From Poriferisodalis sp965215815 (GTDB lineage: Bacteria > Actinomycetota > Acidimicrobiia > Acidimicrobiales > Poriferisodalaceae): a stretch of DNA of 64,000 nucleotides. Where the stretch lies: the NCBI RefSeq assembly GCF_965215815.1, contig NZ_CBDCEO010000012.1, positions 930,001-994,000 of the forward strand, given 5' to 3'. The position numbers were made by a program, and so were the translations under genes. This document shows positions 17,178 to 25,095 of the stretch, one piece after another (within the stretch, counting starts at the first letter, position 1; each line of letters opens with the position of its first letter). The notes below the pieces were generated by a model, which did not search any database, was not told the DNA's origin, and saw only the letters and a list, made by a program, of their open reading frames with translations.

Positions 17178-17193
17178 GATAAGCGCCAGACTG

Positions 17194-17205
17194 GCAAACG
17201 TTTGC
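17194..17205. promoter_or_regulatory. 12-base perfect palindrome GCAAACGTTTGC
   Basis: Second copy of the LacI-operator-like palindrome, 115 bases centre-to-centre from the first and just downstream of the methyltransferase stop codon. Confidence 0.45.
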
Positions 17206-17218
17206 GGGCCCAGCAGTC

Positions 17219-17848
17219 CTAGCCGCCGCTGTGAGTCGTCGCAGCGGCTCGACGATGCACGGAAACGGCGTAGTCGCCCCCGTCGAACGGGGCGCCTTCC
17301 CACGTCGAGTAGCGGGCGACGAGTTCCAGCCCATTGCGCTGCGCGAGCGCGTCGTAGACGTGCAACTGCATGTACCCGTCGCTGAGCTGGAAGCCCGCGA
17401 CCAGAACGCCGCCAGGGCGCAGGTGCGCCGCAATGTTGGCCACGACAGCGGCCTCGGTGCCGCGCTCGAGAAAGATCATCACGTTGCCAGCGGCGATGAC
17501 TGCATCGAACAGGCGCCGTTCTCCGGCGGCGTCAAACACAACGGTGCTGGCCAGATCGCCTTGAATCCACGGCTTGTCGGGTGCCTTGTCCCGTGCCAGA
17601 TCGAGCATCGCCGGGTCGAGATCGATGCCGACGACGTCATGGCCGCGTCGCGCCAGCTCGATGGCTACCCGTCCAGTCCCGCATCCAGCGTCCAGCACAC
17701 TTCCGCCCGGAGGGACTAGCGAGGCAACGAGATCCGCTTCACCGTGGATCGACTCTCCGCGCGCTGCCATGCGCGCCCAGCGGTCGTCGTATTCGGTCCC
17801 GCGGGGAATGTCGCCTCGATCTTCCCAGCGGCTCAGCGGTCCTCCCAA
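17219..17848 (-). CDS. Class I SAM-dependent methyltransferase, 209 aa
   Basis: Rossmann-fold methyltransferase: motif I is SVLDAGCGTGRVAIELARRG, followed by VVGIDLDPAMLDLARDKAP (motif II acidic residue) and a motif IV-like region with VIAAGNVMIFLERGTE. It resembles the UbiE/Methyltransf_25 group; the substrate is unknown. The only start in reach is a TTG at 17848, because an in-frame stop lies three codons upstream; an internal ATG would remove about 26 residues. The start overlaps the end of the enoyl-CoA hydratase gene by 16 bases, which implies translational coupling. The 3' end abuts the repeat-rich element at 17.05-17.22 kb. Confidence 0.8.
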   Translation of the reverse strand: MGGPLSRWEDRGDIPRGTEYDDRWARMAARGESIHGEADLVASLVPPGGSVLDAGCGTGRVAIELARRGHDVVGIDLDPAMLDLARDKAPDKPWIQGDLASTVVFDAAGERRLFDAVIAAGNVMIFLERGTEAAVVANIAAHLRPGGVLVAGFQLSDGYMQLHVYDALAQRNGLELVARYSTWEGAPFDGGDYAVSVHRRAAATTHSGG

Positions 17849-18615
17849 TTCGGATCACGCCGCTCAGCAAAGGCGGAAGCACCCTCGATGGCATCTGCCG
17901 ATCCGAAGACCTCCTCAAGAGCGGGCTGCTGGTACGCCCAGAAGTCGTCCTCGGCAACGCCCAGCACGTCGCGGATGAGCCGCTTGGAGGCACGAACGCC
18001 CATCGGCGCATTGCGGGCTATGCGCTCGCCGAGCTCTACGGCCACGTTGACCGCTTCGCCTTTGGGGCAGACCCGGTTGACCATGCCGTGCTGGTGCGCG
18101 ACTTCAGCCGTGATCGGCTCTGCTGTCAACGCCATCTCCATGGCCAGGCTGTAGGGAAGCTGGCGCGGCAGGCGCAACAGCGCACCGGCACCTGCGAACA
18201 GGCCCACACCCACTTCCGGGATGCCCAACACTGTGCCTTGCGACGCCACGATGAGGTCGCACGACAGCGCCACTTCCAGACCCCCCGCCAGGGCGAAGCG
18301 CTCCACGGCAGCGATGAGCGGCTTTGCAGCACTGCGTTCGGCGATGCCGGCGAAGCCGCGGCCCGGCGGGTTCGGCATGGCGTCGATGCCACCGCCGCTC
18401 ACGAAGGCCTTGAGGTCCATGCCTGCGCTGAAGCCTCGCCCTGCCCCAGTCAGCACGCCGACCCGGACATCGGGATTTGCATCGAGGTTGTCGAGAGCCT
18501 CGCCGAGCGCCTCCGACAGGGCCATGTTGAACGAGTTCATCGCATCGGGGCGGTTCAAGGTCAGGATCTGCACGTAGCCGCGCTGTTCGGTCAGCACAAG
18601 CGGTTCATCGCTCAC
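17833..18615 (-). CDS. Enoyl-CoA hydratase/isomerase-family protein, 260 aa
   Basis: Crotonase-fold protein that hydrates or isomerises an enoyl-CoA. The N-terminus (VQILTLNRPDAMNSFN), the oxyanion-hole segments (AGRGFSAGMDLKAFV and ALAGGLEVALSCDLIVA) and PEVGVGLFAGAGALLRLPRQL are family motifs. The first catalytic Glu position (in GLEVALSCD) and the second region (GIPEVGVGLFAG) look conserved. The GTG at 18615 is chosen because GGAGGAG lies 5 bases upstream; an upstream ATG would add about 68 Arg/Ser/Pro-rich residues without similarity. It is divergent from the esterase fusion and overlaps the methyltransferase. Confidence 0.9.
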   Translation of the reverse strand: MSDEPLVLTEQRGYVQILTLNRPDAMNSFNMALSEALGEALDNLDANPDVRVGVLTGAGRGFSAGMDLKAFVSGGGIDAMPNPPGRGFAGIAERSAAKPLIAAVERFALAGGLEVALSCDLIVASQGTVLGIPEVGVGLFAGAGALLRLPRQLPYSLAMEMALTAEPITAEVAHQHGMVNRVCPKGEAVNVAVELGERIARNAPMGVRASKRLIRDVLGVAEDDFWAYQQPALEEVFGSADAIEGASAFAERRDPNWEDR

Positions 18616-18745
18616 GAAATCTCCTCCGTCGGTGAAGCGGTTGTTGGTCTGTCGGCAGTTTGACGCCATCGGCAGCGCCGACGGCGCCGACAGTAGTCTC
18701 GCCGCGCGGCGCGAACCCGGGGGCAGCCGCGGACTTGGGGTTGGC

Positions 18746-20302
18746 ATGAACGGCGACGGCTCACCCGCAACGAGCGAAGCTTCAGGCAGCGACGAGGTCC
18801 GCGATCTGATCGCTCGCATCGAGATGGCCGAATCGACCGAGGCCCCGATGCTGGTGCAGCTCCTGGCTCGGACTCCCGAGCTCCAGCAGGCTCAAGGGGC
18901 GACCGCCCTGCGAGCGGCCCGTGCGCTCAGCGTCCACGGCGGGCCGCAGCTTCTGTCGATCGCCGGGGAGCTTGCCGCACGAGCACACCGCGACGGCCAA
19001 GCCGGTGCCGGGGTCATCTTCGCCGAGTGCGCCGACAAGATGAGCCTGCTCGGCGGTCGGCCCCAGCAATTCGGCACGGTGGTCACGCGACACCTCGGCG
19101 ACCTGGTGCTCGCACCGATCGACGGCACGGTCGACGACGAGTCCCGCGCACGCATGGGCCTGCCCACGTTGACGCATCGCCTCACCGAGATCGATCGGAG
19201 AAACCGGGAACTTGCCCGAGAGCGAGCCGCTGAGGGAGGTCTCCCGCCGGGTCAGCGCGTATGCCGGGTTTGGCGCGACCCCAGTCCCGAATTCCTGGCT
19301 GCCCAACTTGACGCCGACCCGGCCGGCTGCTGGAACGATGGCGACGAGCTCACCTTGGTCTGCCGCAGCGACGCCGCCGGCGTACTGCCCGGCCCCGTCA
19401 TCGAATTGCCCATGTGGCGGGTCGGCAACGGCGACGACAGCGACCTGTGGGCGCTCAGCGTGCGAATCGAACGTCTTCCCGAAGCAGTGATCGGCTACGG
19501 CTTCTGGCCCCTTGACGACGCCGGAAGTCTGCTGGGCGGTCAGCGCGGCCCAGTGCCGCACCGCTTCCGCGGACCCGAAGCTCCCGCCGAAGTGCCATCA
19601 CATCGTGACGACGAACTGCAAGGCACGACGCAAGTGCACACCGTCGACAGCACCTCACTGCGCTCGAAGCGGAAGGCCACCGTGTACTTGCCGCCCCAGC
19701 ACACAGCTTCGGAACGCCTTCCGGTGCTCTATGCCACAGACGGCAGCATGATCGGCCCCTACATCCGGCGCCTTGACGCCGGGATCATGAACGGGACCGT
19801 GCCCCGCTTCGTGCTGGTCGCGGCCCACGCTGCGCCAATGGGTGGCTATGGCAATGAGCGGGCCATGGAGTACCTGCCTGGCTTTGACAACGATCGCTTC
19901 GACCGCCATCAGCGCTTCTTTGTGGAGGAGCTGACGGCGTGGGCCGAGCAGTCTCTTGGCGTCTCCGATGACCGAAGCCAGCGCGGCGTGTTCGGCGCAT
20001 CCGATGGCGGCGGGCACGCGCTCGCCGTCGGGCACATGCACCGCGACAAGTTCGGCCACGTCATGGCCTATTCCACTGGAATGCCGCCGAACGAGCGCAT
20101 GGACTGGAACTCCGCCGAGGCCCCGTTCGTTCACCTGTGTGCCGGAACGTTGGAGGGCGGATTCCACCAAGCCACCGAGGCGTGGGCAGCGTGGCTGCAC
20201 TTCGCGAAATCGCCCCATGAATGGACCGAGCGCGTCTGCGGGCACGACCTCATCCAGTGGATCGAGGAGCTGCCGCGCGCTATTGCACGCGCGTGGGGCT
20301 GA
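18746..20302 (+). CDS. DUF6624-like domain fused to a serine esterase domain (enterochelin-esterase type), 518 aa
   Basis: Two parts are seen. Residues about 15-160 resemble the DUF6624 family, with the spaced pattern ADKMSLLGGRPQQFGT, then PIDGTVDDESRARMGLPTL. From about residue 165 to the end the protein is like enterochelin/S-formylglutathione-type esterases: an N-terminal beta-rich region with VCRVWRDPSPEF, then KATVYLPPQHTASERLPVLYATDG, the nucleophile elbow GASDGGG with Ser419, and a C-terminal His region (KSPHEWTERVCGHD). No signal peptide is present, so it acts in the cytoplasm. The start at 18746 avoids the divergent promoter region. A strong hairpin spans the stop codon. The DUF6624 assignment is by pattern only and less certain than the esterase part. 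Confidence 0.75.
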   Translation: MNGDGSPATSEASGSDEVRDLIARIEMAESTEAPMLVQLLARTPELQQAQGATALRAARALSVHGGPQLLSIAGELAARAHRDGQAGAGVIFAECADKMSLLGGRPQQFGTVVTRHLGDLVLAPIDGTVDDESRARMGLPTLTHRLTEIDRRNRELARERAAEGGLPPGQRVCRVWRDPSPEFLAAQLDADPAGCWNDGDELTLVCRSDAAGVLPGPVIELPMWRVGNGDDSDLWALSVRIERLPEAVIGYGFWPLDDAGSLLGGQRGPVPHRFRGPEAPAEVPSHRDDELQGTTQVHTVDSTSLRSKRKATVYLPPQHTASERLPVLYATDGSMIGPYIRRLDAGIMNGTVPRFVLVAAHAAPMGGYGNERAMEYLPGFDNDRFDRHQRFFVEELTAWAEQSLGVSDDRSQRGVFGASDGGGHALAVGHMHRDKFGHVMAYSTGMPPNERMDWNSAEAPFVHLCAGTLEGGFHQATEAWAAWLHFAKSPHEWTERVCGHDLIQWIEELPRAIARAWG

Positions 20303-20312
20303 CGCCCCACGC
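20291..20312. terminator. 9-bp GC-rich hairpin spanning the esterase stop codon
   Basis: GCGTGGGGC (20291-20299) pairs perfectly with GCCCCACGC (20304-20312); the loop TGAC holds the TGA stop. No T-run follows. With the hairpin at 20326 it probably separates two convergent genes. Confidence 0.5.
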
Positions 20313-20325
20313 CGAAGCACGCGCC

Positions 20326-20342
20326 CAGGGCTGAGAACCCTG
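20326..20342. terminator. Short hairpin between convergent genes
   Basis: CAGGG (20326-20330) pairs with CCCTG (20338-20342) around a 7-base loop in the 49-base gap between the esterase and the benzoate-CoA-ligase-like gene. Confidence 0.35.
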
Positions 20343-20351
20343 ACGCGAGTT

Positions 20352-21851
20352 TCAGCCGTCGCGCAGCAGGTAGCGCTTGATCTTGCCGGTGGCTGTCTGG
20401 GGCAGCTCGTCGACGATGCTGACCCAGCGCGGGTACTTGTAGGGCGCGAGACGCTCACGCACGTGAGCCTGGACGGATTCGGCAAGGCCGTCAGTGGCCG
20501 CGCCGGGTGCCGGCACCACGAAGGCGCTCGGCTTCGTGAGGCCCGCTTCGTCGAAAGCGCCCACCACCGCGACGCTCAGCACACTGTCCATCTCCAAGAT
20601 GGCGGCCTCGACCTCGGCGGGTGACACCCAGATGCCGCTGACCTTCATCATGTCGTCGGTACGCCCCAGGCAGGTGTAGGTGCCGTCCCGATTGCGTACG
20701 TAGGTGTCGCCAGTCGCAAGGAACCGGCCGTGCAGCGCCTTGCGGTTCTGCTCGGTGCGATTCCAGTAGCCCGCCATGACCGACTCGAAAGCGATGTGCA
20801 ATGCACCCGGCTCCCCGTCGGGCACCTCGTTGCCGTGTTCGTCGCGGAGCGACACCTCGCAGTCTTCGATCGGCGTCCCGCTCGTGCCCGGCACCGAAGC
20901 GCCCGGCCGGTTCGTGATGACGATGTGCGCGATCTCTGTGGTTCCCAAGCCATCGAGGATCTCCACGCCGAAGCGTTCGTGGAATCTCCGACCGATGTCT
21001 GCGGGAAGAGGTTCACCAGCGGAAACGGCCTGGCGGACCGACGCGAACGTGTCGACCGGCAGATCTGCAGCGAGCAGTTGCGCGTACGAGGTCGGGACCC
21101 CGAAGTACAGCGTCGGCTGGTACCGGGTCACATGTGCCGCGATGTCTTGGGGTGTCGGGCGGGCCGGGTTAAGCACAACCCTGGCTCCGGTGGCGGGAGG
21201 GAAATAGCCGGCATTGCCCAAGCCGTAGGCGAAGAACAACTTTGCAACCGAATAAACCGTGTCGCTGGGCCCCATGCCCAAGATGTCGACTGCGTACTGG
21301 TCGGTGACAGCGCTCATGTCGATGTGCCGATGCATGGCGCCCTTGGGGTGGCCGGTCGTGCCAGACGTGTACAGCCAGAACGCGACGTCATTGTCGATGG
21401 CCCCGAACGGATCGCCAGCGGCCCCAGGGTCACCAAGGCCGGAGTCATCGGTGTCGTCGAGCGTCCATGCCAGAAACGGCTGGTCATCGGCAGCCGGCAA
21501 GATCTCAGCGGCGAAGGGCGGCGAGTACACCAGGCCTACAGCGCGGCTGTCCCCAAGCAAGAACCGGTAGTCGGCAGTACGAAACAGCGTCGAGACCGGC
21601 ACCGGCACCGCGCCAATCCACATGGCTCCCCAGAACCACCACAGGAATGCCGGGGTGTCGGCGCAACACAGCATCACTCGCTGCTCGCGCTGTACGCCGC
21701 GTTCAGCCAGCGCAGCTGCGGCAGCGCGCACTCGCTCGACCAGTTCGGCCCTGGTCAACTGGCTGCCGCTCGGGGCGTCGACCACCGCTATTTCGTCGGG
21801 CGCGGCCGCGGCCGGCTCGATGACGAATCGGTAGACGGCGTTCGCGCTCAC
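20352..21851 (-). CDS. Benzoate-CoA ligase-type AMP-forming acyl-CoA synthetase, 499 aa
   Basis: Activates benzoate or a related aromatic acid to its CoA thioester, the entry step of the box pathway. ANL motifs: LYTSGTTGHPKGAMH, the benzoate-ligase-like KLFFAYGLGNAGYFP, GLGTTEIAHIVITN, FLATGDTYVRNRDGTY, DDMMKVSGIWVSPAEVE, and TATGKIKRYLLRDG with the catalytic Lys. The KLFFAYGLGN segment is close to that of BadA/BclA-type benzoate-CoA ligases. The GTG at 21851 is chosen because GGGAGG lies 6 bases upstream. It is divergent from boxC with 44 bases between the starts, so a shared control region is likely. Confidence 0.88.
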   Translation of the reverse strand: MSANAVYRFVIEPAAAAPDEIAVVDAPSGSQLTRAELVERVRAAAAALAERGVQREQRVMLCCADTPAFLWWFWGAMWIGAVPVPVSTLFRTADYRFLLGDSRAVGLVYSPPFAAEILPAADDQPFLAWTLDDTDDSGLGDPGAAGDPFGAIDNDVAFWLYTSGTTGHPKGAMHRHIDMSAVTDQYAVDILGMGPSDTVYSVAKLFFAYGLGNAGYFPPATGARVVLNPARPTPQDIAAHVTRYQPTLYFGVPTSYAQLLAADLPVDTFASVRQAVSAGEPLPADIGRRFHERFGVEILDGLGTTEIAHIVITNRPGASVPGTSGTPIEDCEVSLRDEHGNEVPDGEPGALHIAFESVMAGYWNRTEQNRKALHGRFLATGDTYVRNRDGTYTCLGRTDDMMKVSGIWVSPAEVEAAILEMDSVLSVAVVGAFDEAGLTKPSAFVVPAPGAATDGLAESVQAHVRERLAPYKYPRWVSIVDELPQTATGKIKRYLLRDG

Positions 21852-21895
21852 GCGTGGCCTCCCTGACGCTGCCGGTGTCGTTGCGAACACTAACG

Positions 21896-23605
21896 ATGCA
21901 CACTCATCGTGTGAGCACCGAACACGGCGTATACCTCGACTTCTTCGGCGATCCTCGTCCGTGGCGGCATTGGGCTCTTCGGGTGGACGGTCCGGTCGCC
22001 ACGCTCTCCATGGGAGTGCAGCCCGACGGCGGCATCTTCGAGGGCTGTGAGCTGAAGCTGAACAGCTACGACATGGGCGTCGAGCTGGAGTTCGCCGACG
22101 CCATCCGCCGCATCCGCTTCGAGCACCCGAGCGTCGGATGCGTCGTGATCGAAAGCGGCTACGACGGGGTCTTCTGTGCCGGCGCCAACATCCGTGCGCT
22201 GGCAGCCGCGACGCATGCCCACAAGGTGAACCTCTGCAAGTTCACCAATGAGACCCGGCTGGAGCTCGAAGAGGCCTCCGCCCTCAGTGGGCTGCGATTC
22301 CTCGCGGCGGTGGGTGGTGCGTGCTCGGGCGGCGGTTACGAACTGGCGCTCGCCACCGACCACATCCTGCTCGTGGACGATCGCAACACTGCAGTGTCAC
22401 TACCCGAAGTGCCGCTGCTCGGTGTCCTGCCCGGCACCGGCGGACTGACCCGGCTGACCGACAAGCGGCACGTTCGCCGCGACCGGGCCGATGTGTTCGC
22501 CACCAAGGCCGAAGGATTGCGGGGACAGGTGGCACTCGAATGGGGCCTGGTCGACGAGTTGGCGCCGCGGACGACGTTTGCCGAGGCGGCGAGCGCGCGG
22601 GCGGCTGCATTGGCTGCGAAGAGCCGCGCCACAGGCCCCTCTGCAGACAGCGAACCGGTGGCGCTCGAGCCGCTCGACTTGCGCCCCAATGATGACGGCA
22701 GCGTGATCGGTGAGTTCGTGGCGATGGCACCGGATCGTGAACGCGCGTGCGCCGAGGTGCTGATCACAGCAAGCCCCGACCCCGCGTGGCCGTTGCGAGC
22801 CGCACGGGAGCTAGATGCGCTGCTGTGCCATCTTCGCTTCAACGAGACCGATCTGGGCACCATCGTGCTGCTCACCGGCGGCAGCCACACAGACGTGACA
22901 GTCCACGAACGTGCGCTGCGCGAACCCGCCAGCCATGCCGAGCTCGAGACCGCACTGCTGTGGCGCCGGACACTGTCTCGCCTCGACCTCACTGCTCGCA
23001 CACTCATCGCTGCAATCGAGCCTGGCTCGTGCTTCGCCGGCGTGCTTGCCGAGCTGGCACTGGCTGGCGACCGCACGTACATCCTCGACGGCGAGTTTGT
23101 CGACGACCGTCCCGGCGATGCCGTGGGAGCGCGCGTGCGTGCCCTGCGAGGCGAGGTGATCGGACCTCATGAGCCCGCCGTCCTGTTGTGCTCCGAGCTC
23201 AGCCTGGGAACGATGCCCATGGCCAACGGCCTCACACGGCTGCAGTCGCGGCTGTGGGGCGACGAAACAGCCATTGCCGCAGCCGCCCGCACCATCGGTA
23301 CCCCGCTCGACGCGCAGGCCGCTGCTGAGGCTGGCTTGGCGACCTCGACGCCCGACGACCTCGACTGGGATGACGACTTGCGGTTGGCGATCGAAGAGCG
23401 CGCGGCCTTCTCTCCCGATGCGCTGACCGCCATGGAGGCCAACCACCGGTTCTGCGGCCCCGAGACCATGGCGACGAAGATCTTCGGGCGGTTGTCGGCC
23501 TGGCAGAACTGGATCTTCATTCGTCCGAACGCAACCGGACCACAGGGCGCGTTGACCCGCTACGGCACCGGGACTCGCCCGATCTACGCCCAAGACCGCG
23601 TCTAA
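21896..23605 (+). CDS. boxC: 2,3-Epoxybenzoyl-CoA dihydrolase (BoxC), 569 aa
   Basis: Opens the ring of 2,3-epoxybenzoyl-CoA with two waters to 3,4-dehydroadipyl-CoA semialdehyde and formate in aerobic benzoate degradation. BoxC proteins are long crotonase-superfamily members (about 555 aa) and this one matches in length and in the characteristic segments LKLNSYDMGVELEFADAIRR, GVFCAGANIRALA, FTNETRLELEEASALSG, PEVPLLGVLPGTGGLTRLTDKR, RLQSRLWGD and FSAWQNWIFIRPNA-like C-terminus. The ATG at 21896 gives the normal start; a GTG at 21911 is an alternative. boxB follows after 69 bases. Transcription probably starts in the 44-base divergent gap shared with the ligase gene. Confidence 0.95.
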   Translation: MHTHRVSTEHGVYLDFFGDPRPWRHWALRVDGPVATLSMGVQPDGGIFEGCELKLNSYDMGVELEFADAIRRIRFEHPSVGCVVIESGYDGVFCAGANIRALAAATHAHKVNLCKFTNETRLELEEASALSGLRFLAAVGGACSGGGYELALATDHILLVDDRNTAVSLPEVPLLGVLPGTGGLTRLTDKRHVRRDRADVFATKAEGLRGQVALEWGLVDELAPRTTFAEAASARAAALAAKSRATGPSADSEPVALEPLDLRPNDDGSVIGEFVAMAPDRERACAEVLITASPDPAWPLRAARELDALLCHLRFNETDLGTIVLLTGGSHTDVTVHERALREPASHAELETALLWRRTLSRLDLTARTLIAAIEPGSCFAGVLAELALAGDRTYILDGEFVDDRPGDAVGARVRALRGEVIGPHEPAVLLCSELSLGTMPMANGLTRLQSRLWGDETAIAAAARTIGTPLDAQAAAEAGLATSTPDDLDWDDDLRLAIEERAAFSPDALTAMEANHRFCGPETMATKIFGRLSAWQNWIFIRPNATGPQGALTRYGTGTRPIYAQDRV

Positions 23606-23674
23606 GGTCCCGCGTCTAACCTCGCTGGGCGGCAGTGACGCCCCGAGGGGCAGGCACCTCCCGCTGGAACGCAG

Positions 23675-25090
23675 ATGACCAAGGTCGACTACAGCGAGCG
23701 CATCCCCAACAATGTCGGACTCTCGCAGGATCGGCGGCTGCAGCGTGCGCTGGAGGGCTGGCAACCCAAATTCGCCCGTTGGTGGGACGAGTTGGGCCCC
23801 GCCGGCTTCTCGGGAAACGACGTCTACCTGCGCACCGCAACTGACACGAGTGCCGAAGGCTGGGCCCACTTCGACTACGTGAAGATGCCCGACTACCGCT
23901 GGGGGATCTTCCTCTCGGCGCCCAAACCCGATCGCCGAATCGGCTTCGGCGAGTCGATGGGTGCGCCGTTATGGCAGGAGGTGCCCGGCGAGTTCCGCAG
24001 CGAGCTGCGCAGGCTGATCGTGGTCCAAGGCGACACCGAGCCAGCCTCGGTGGAACAGCAGCGCTACCTCGGCCAGACCGCTCCGTCGCTGTATGACCTT
24101 CGCAACCTCTTCCAGATCAATGTCGAGGAGGGTCGCCACCTGTGGGCGATGGTGTACCTGCTCCACGCACACTTCGGCCGCGACGGCCGCGACGAGGCCG
24201 AGGCCCTGCTCGAGCGGCACTCGGGCGATCCCGACAATCCCCGCATCCTCAACGCCTTCAACGAGAAGACCTCCGACTGGCTCTCGTTTCTGGCGTTCAC
24301 GTATTTCACCGACCGCGACGGCAAGTACCAGCTCGGTGCATTGGCCGAGTCGGCGTTCGATCCGCTCGCCAGGACGTGCGAATTCATGCTGCGCGAGGAA
24401 GCGCACCACATGTTCGTCGGCGCTACCGGCCTCGGCCGGGTTGCGCAGCGCACTTGCGAAGTGATCGTCGAGCACGACACCGACGACGTTCGCCCCTTCG
24501 GCGCCATCGACCTGCCGACGCTGCAGAAGTACATCAACTTCCACTACGCGGTCTCGCTCGACCTGTTCGGCGCCGAGGCTTCCACCAATGGTGCGAACTT
24601 CTACACCGCCGGACTCAAGGGACGCTTCGACGAAGCCAAGTACAACGACGACCATGTGCTCACGTCGTCCACGTTCACCTGCACTGAGGTGGTCGACGGC
24701 GCCATGGCCACCGTGGAGCGGCCATCCCTGCAGGTGGTGAACCTGCAACTGCGCGACTCGTATTCCGAGGACTGCCAGAAGGGACTGCGGCGCTGGAACC
24801 GGCTGATCGCCGAGGCCGGCATTGACTTCGAGCTGACGCTGCCACACCCTGGTTTCAACCGCGCCGTGGGTGTGTTTGCCCCCTTCGACATCACGCCTGA
24901 GGGCCGCGTCGTCACCAGGGCTGAATGGGAGGCAACGTGTGAGGACTGGCTGCCCACTGACGCCGACCGCGACTACATCAACTCGCTCATGTCGCCCGTC
25001 TATGAGCCGGGGCGAATGGCCGCTTGGATCGCTCCCCCGGCTCGCGGCATCAACACCCGGCCCGTCGCCTACGAGTACGTGCGCCTGTAG
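23675..25090 (+). CDS. boxB: Benzoyl-CoA 2,3-epoxidase, diiron oxygenase component (BoxB), 471 aa
   Basis: Oxygenates benzoyl-CoA to the 2,3-epoxide with a carboxylate-bridged diiron centre. The protein opens with YSERIPNNVGLSQDRRLQRALEGW and matches BoxB over its full length. The metal ligands I recall for Azoarcus BoxB (E120, E150, H153, D211, E240, H243) all align here with an offset of two: Glu122, Glu152, His155 (in EEGRH), Asp213, Glu242 and His245 (in EEAHH). The reductase partner BoxA, which passes electrons from NADPH, is not encoded nearby. The hydrolase gene at 25096 starts 5 bases after the stop, so the three genes boxC-boxB-hydrolase look like one operon. Confidence 0.95.
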   Translation: MTKVDYSERIPNNVGLSQDRRLQRALEGWQPKFARWWDELGPAGFSGNDVYLRTATDTSAEGWAHFDYVKMPDYRWGIFLSAPKPDRRIGFGESMGAPLWQEVPGEFRSELRRLIVVQGDTEPASVEQQRYLGQTAPSLYDLRNLFQINVEEGRHLWAMVYLLHAHFGRDGRDEAEALLERHSGDPDNPRILNAFNEKTSDWLSFLAFTYFTDRDGKYQLGALAESAFDPLARTCEFMLREEAHHMFVGATGLGRVAQRTCEVIVEHDTDDVRPFGAIDLPTLQKYINFHYAVSLDLFGAEASTNGANFYTAGLKGRFDEAKYNDDHVLTSSTFTCTEVVDGAMATVERPSLQVVNLQLRDSYSEDCQKGLRRWNRLIAEAGIDFELTLPHPGFNRAVGVFAPFDITPEGRVVTRAEWEATCEDWLPTDADRDYINSLMSPVYEPGRMAAWIAPPARGINTRPVAYEYVRL

Positions 25091-25095
25091 CCAGA

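Larger units (their letters stand above)
17052..17222. mobile_element. MITE-like element: palindromic terminal repeats flanked by 17-base direct repeats
   Basis: Direct repeats with one mismatch, GGGCCCGGCAGTCCTAG (17052-17068) and GGGCCCAGCAGTCCTAG (17206-17222), bracket a segment of about 137 bases. Inside, the same 14-base sequence appears at both ends in inverted orientation: CCGCAAACGTTTGC (17077-17090) and GCAAACGTTTGCGG (17194-17207). An internal hairpin sits at 17141-17177. There is no coding sequence. The layout is that of a small non-autonomous insertion, but duplication of a regulatory segment would look similar. Confidence 0.45.
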
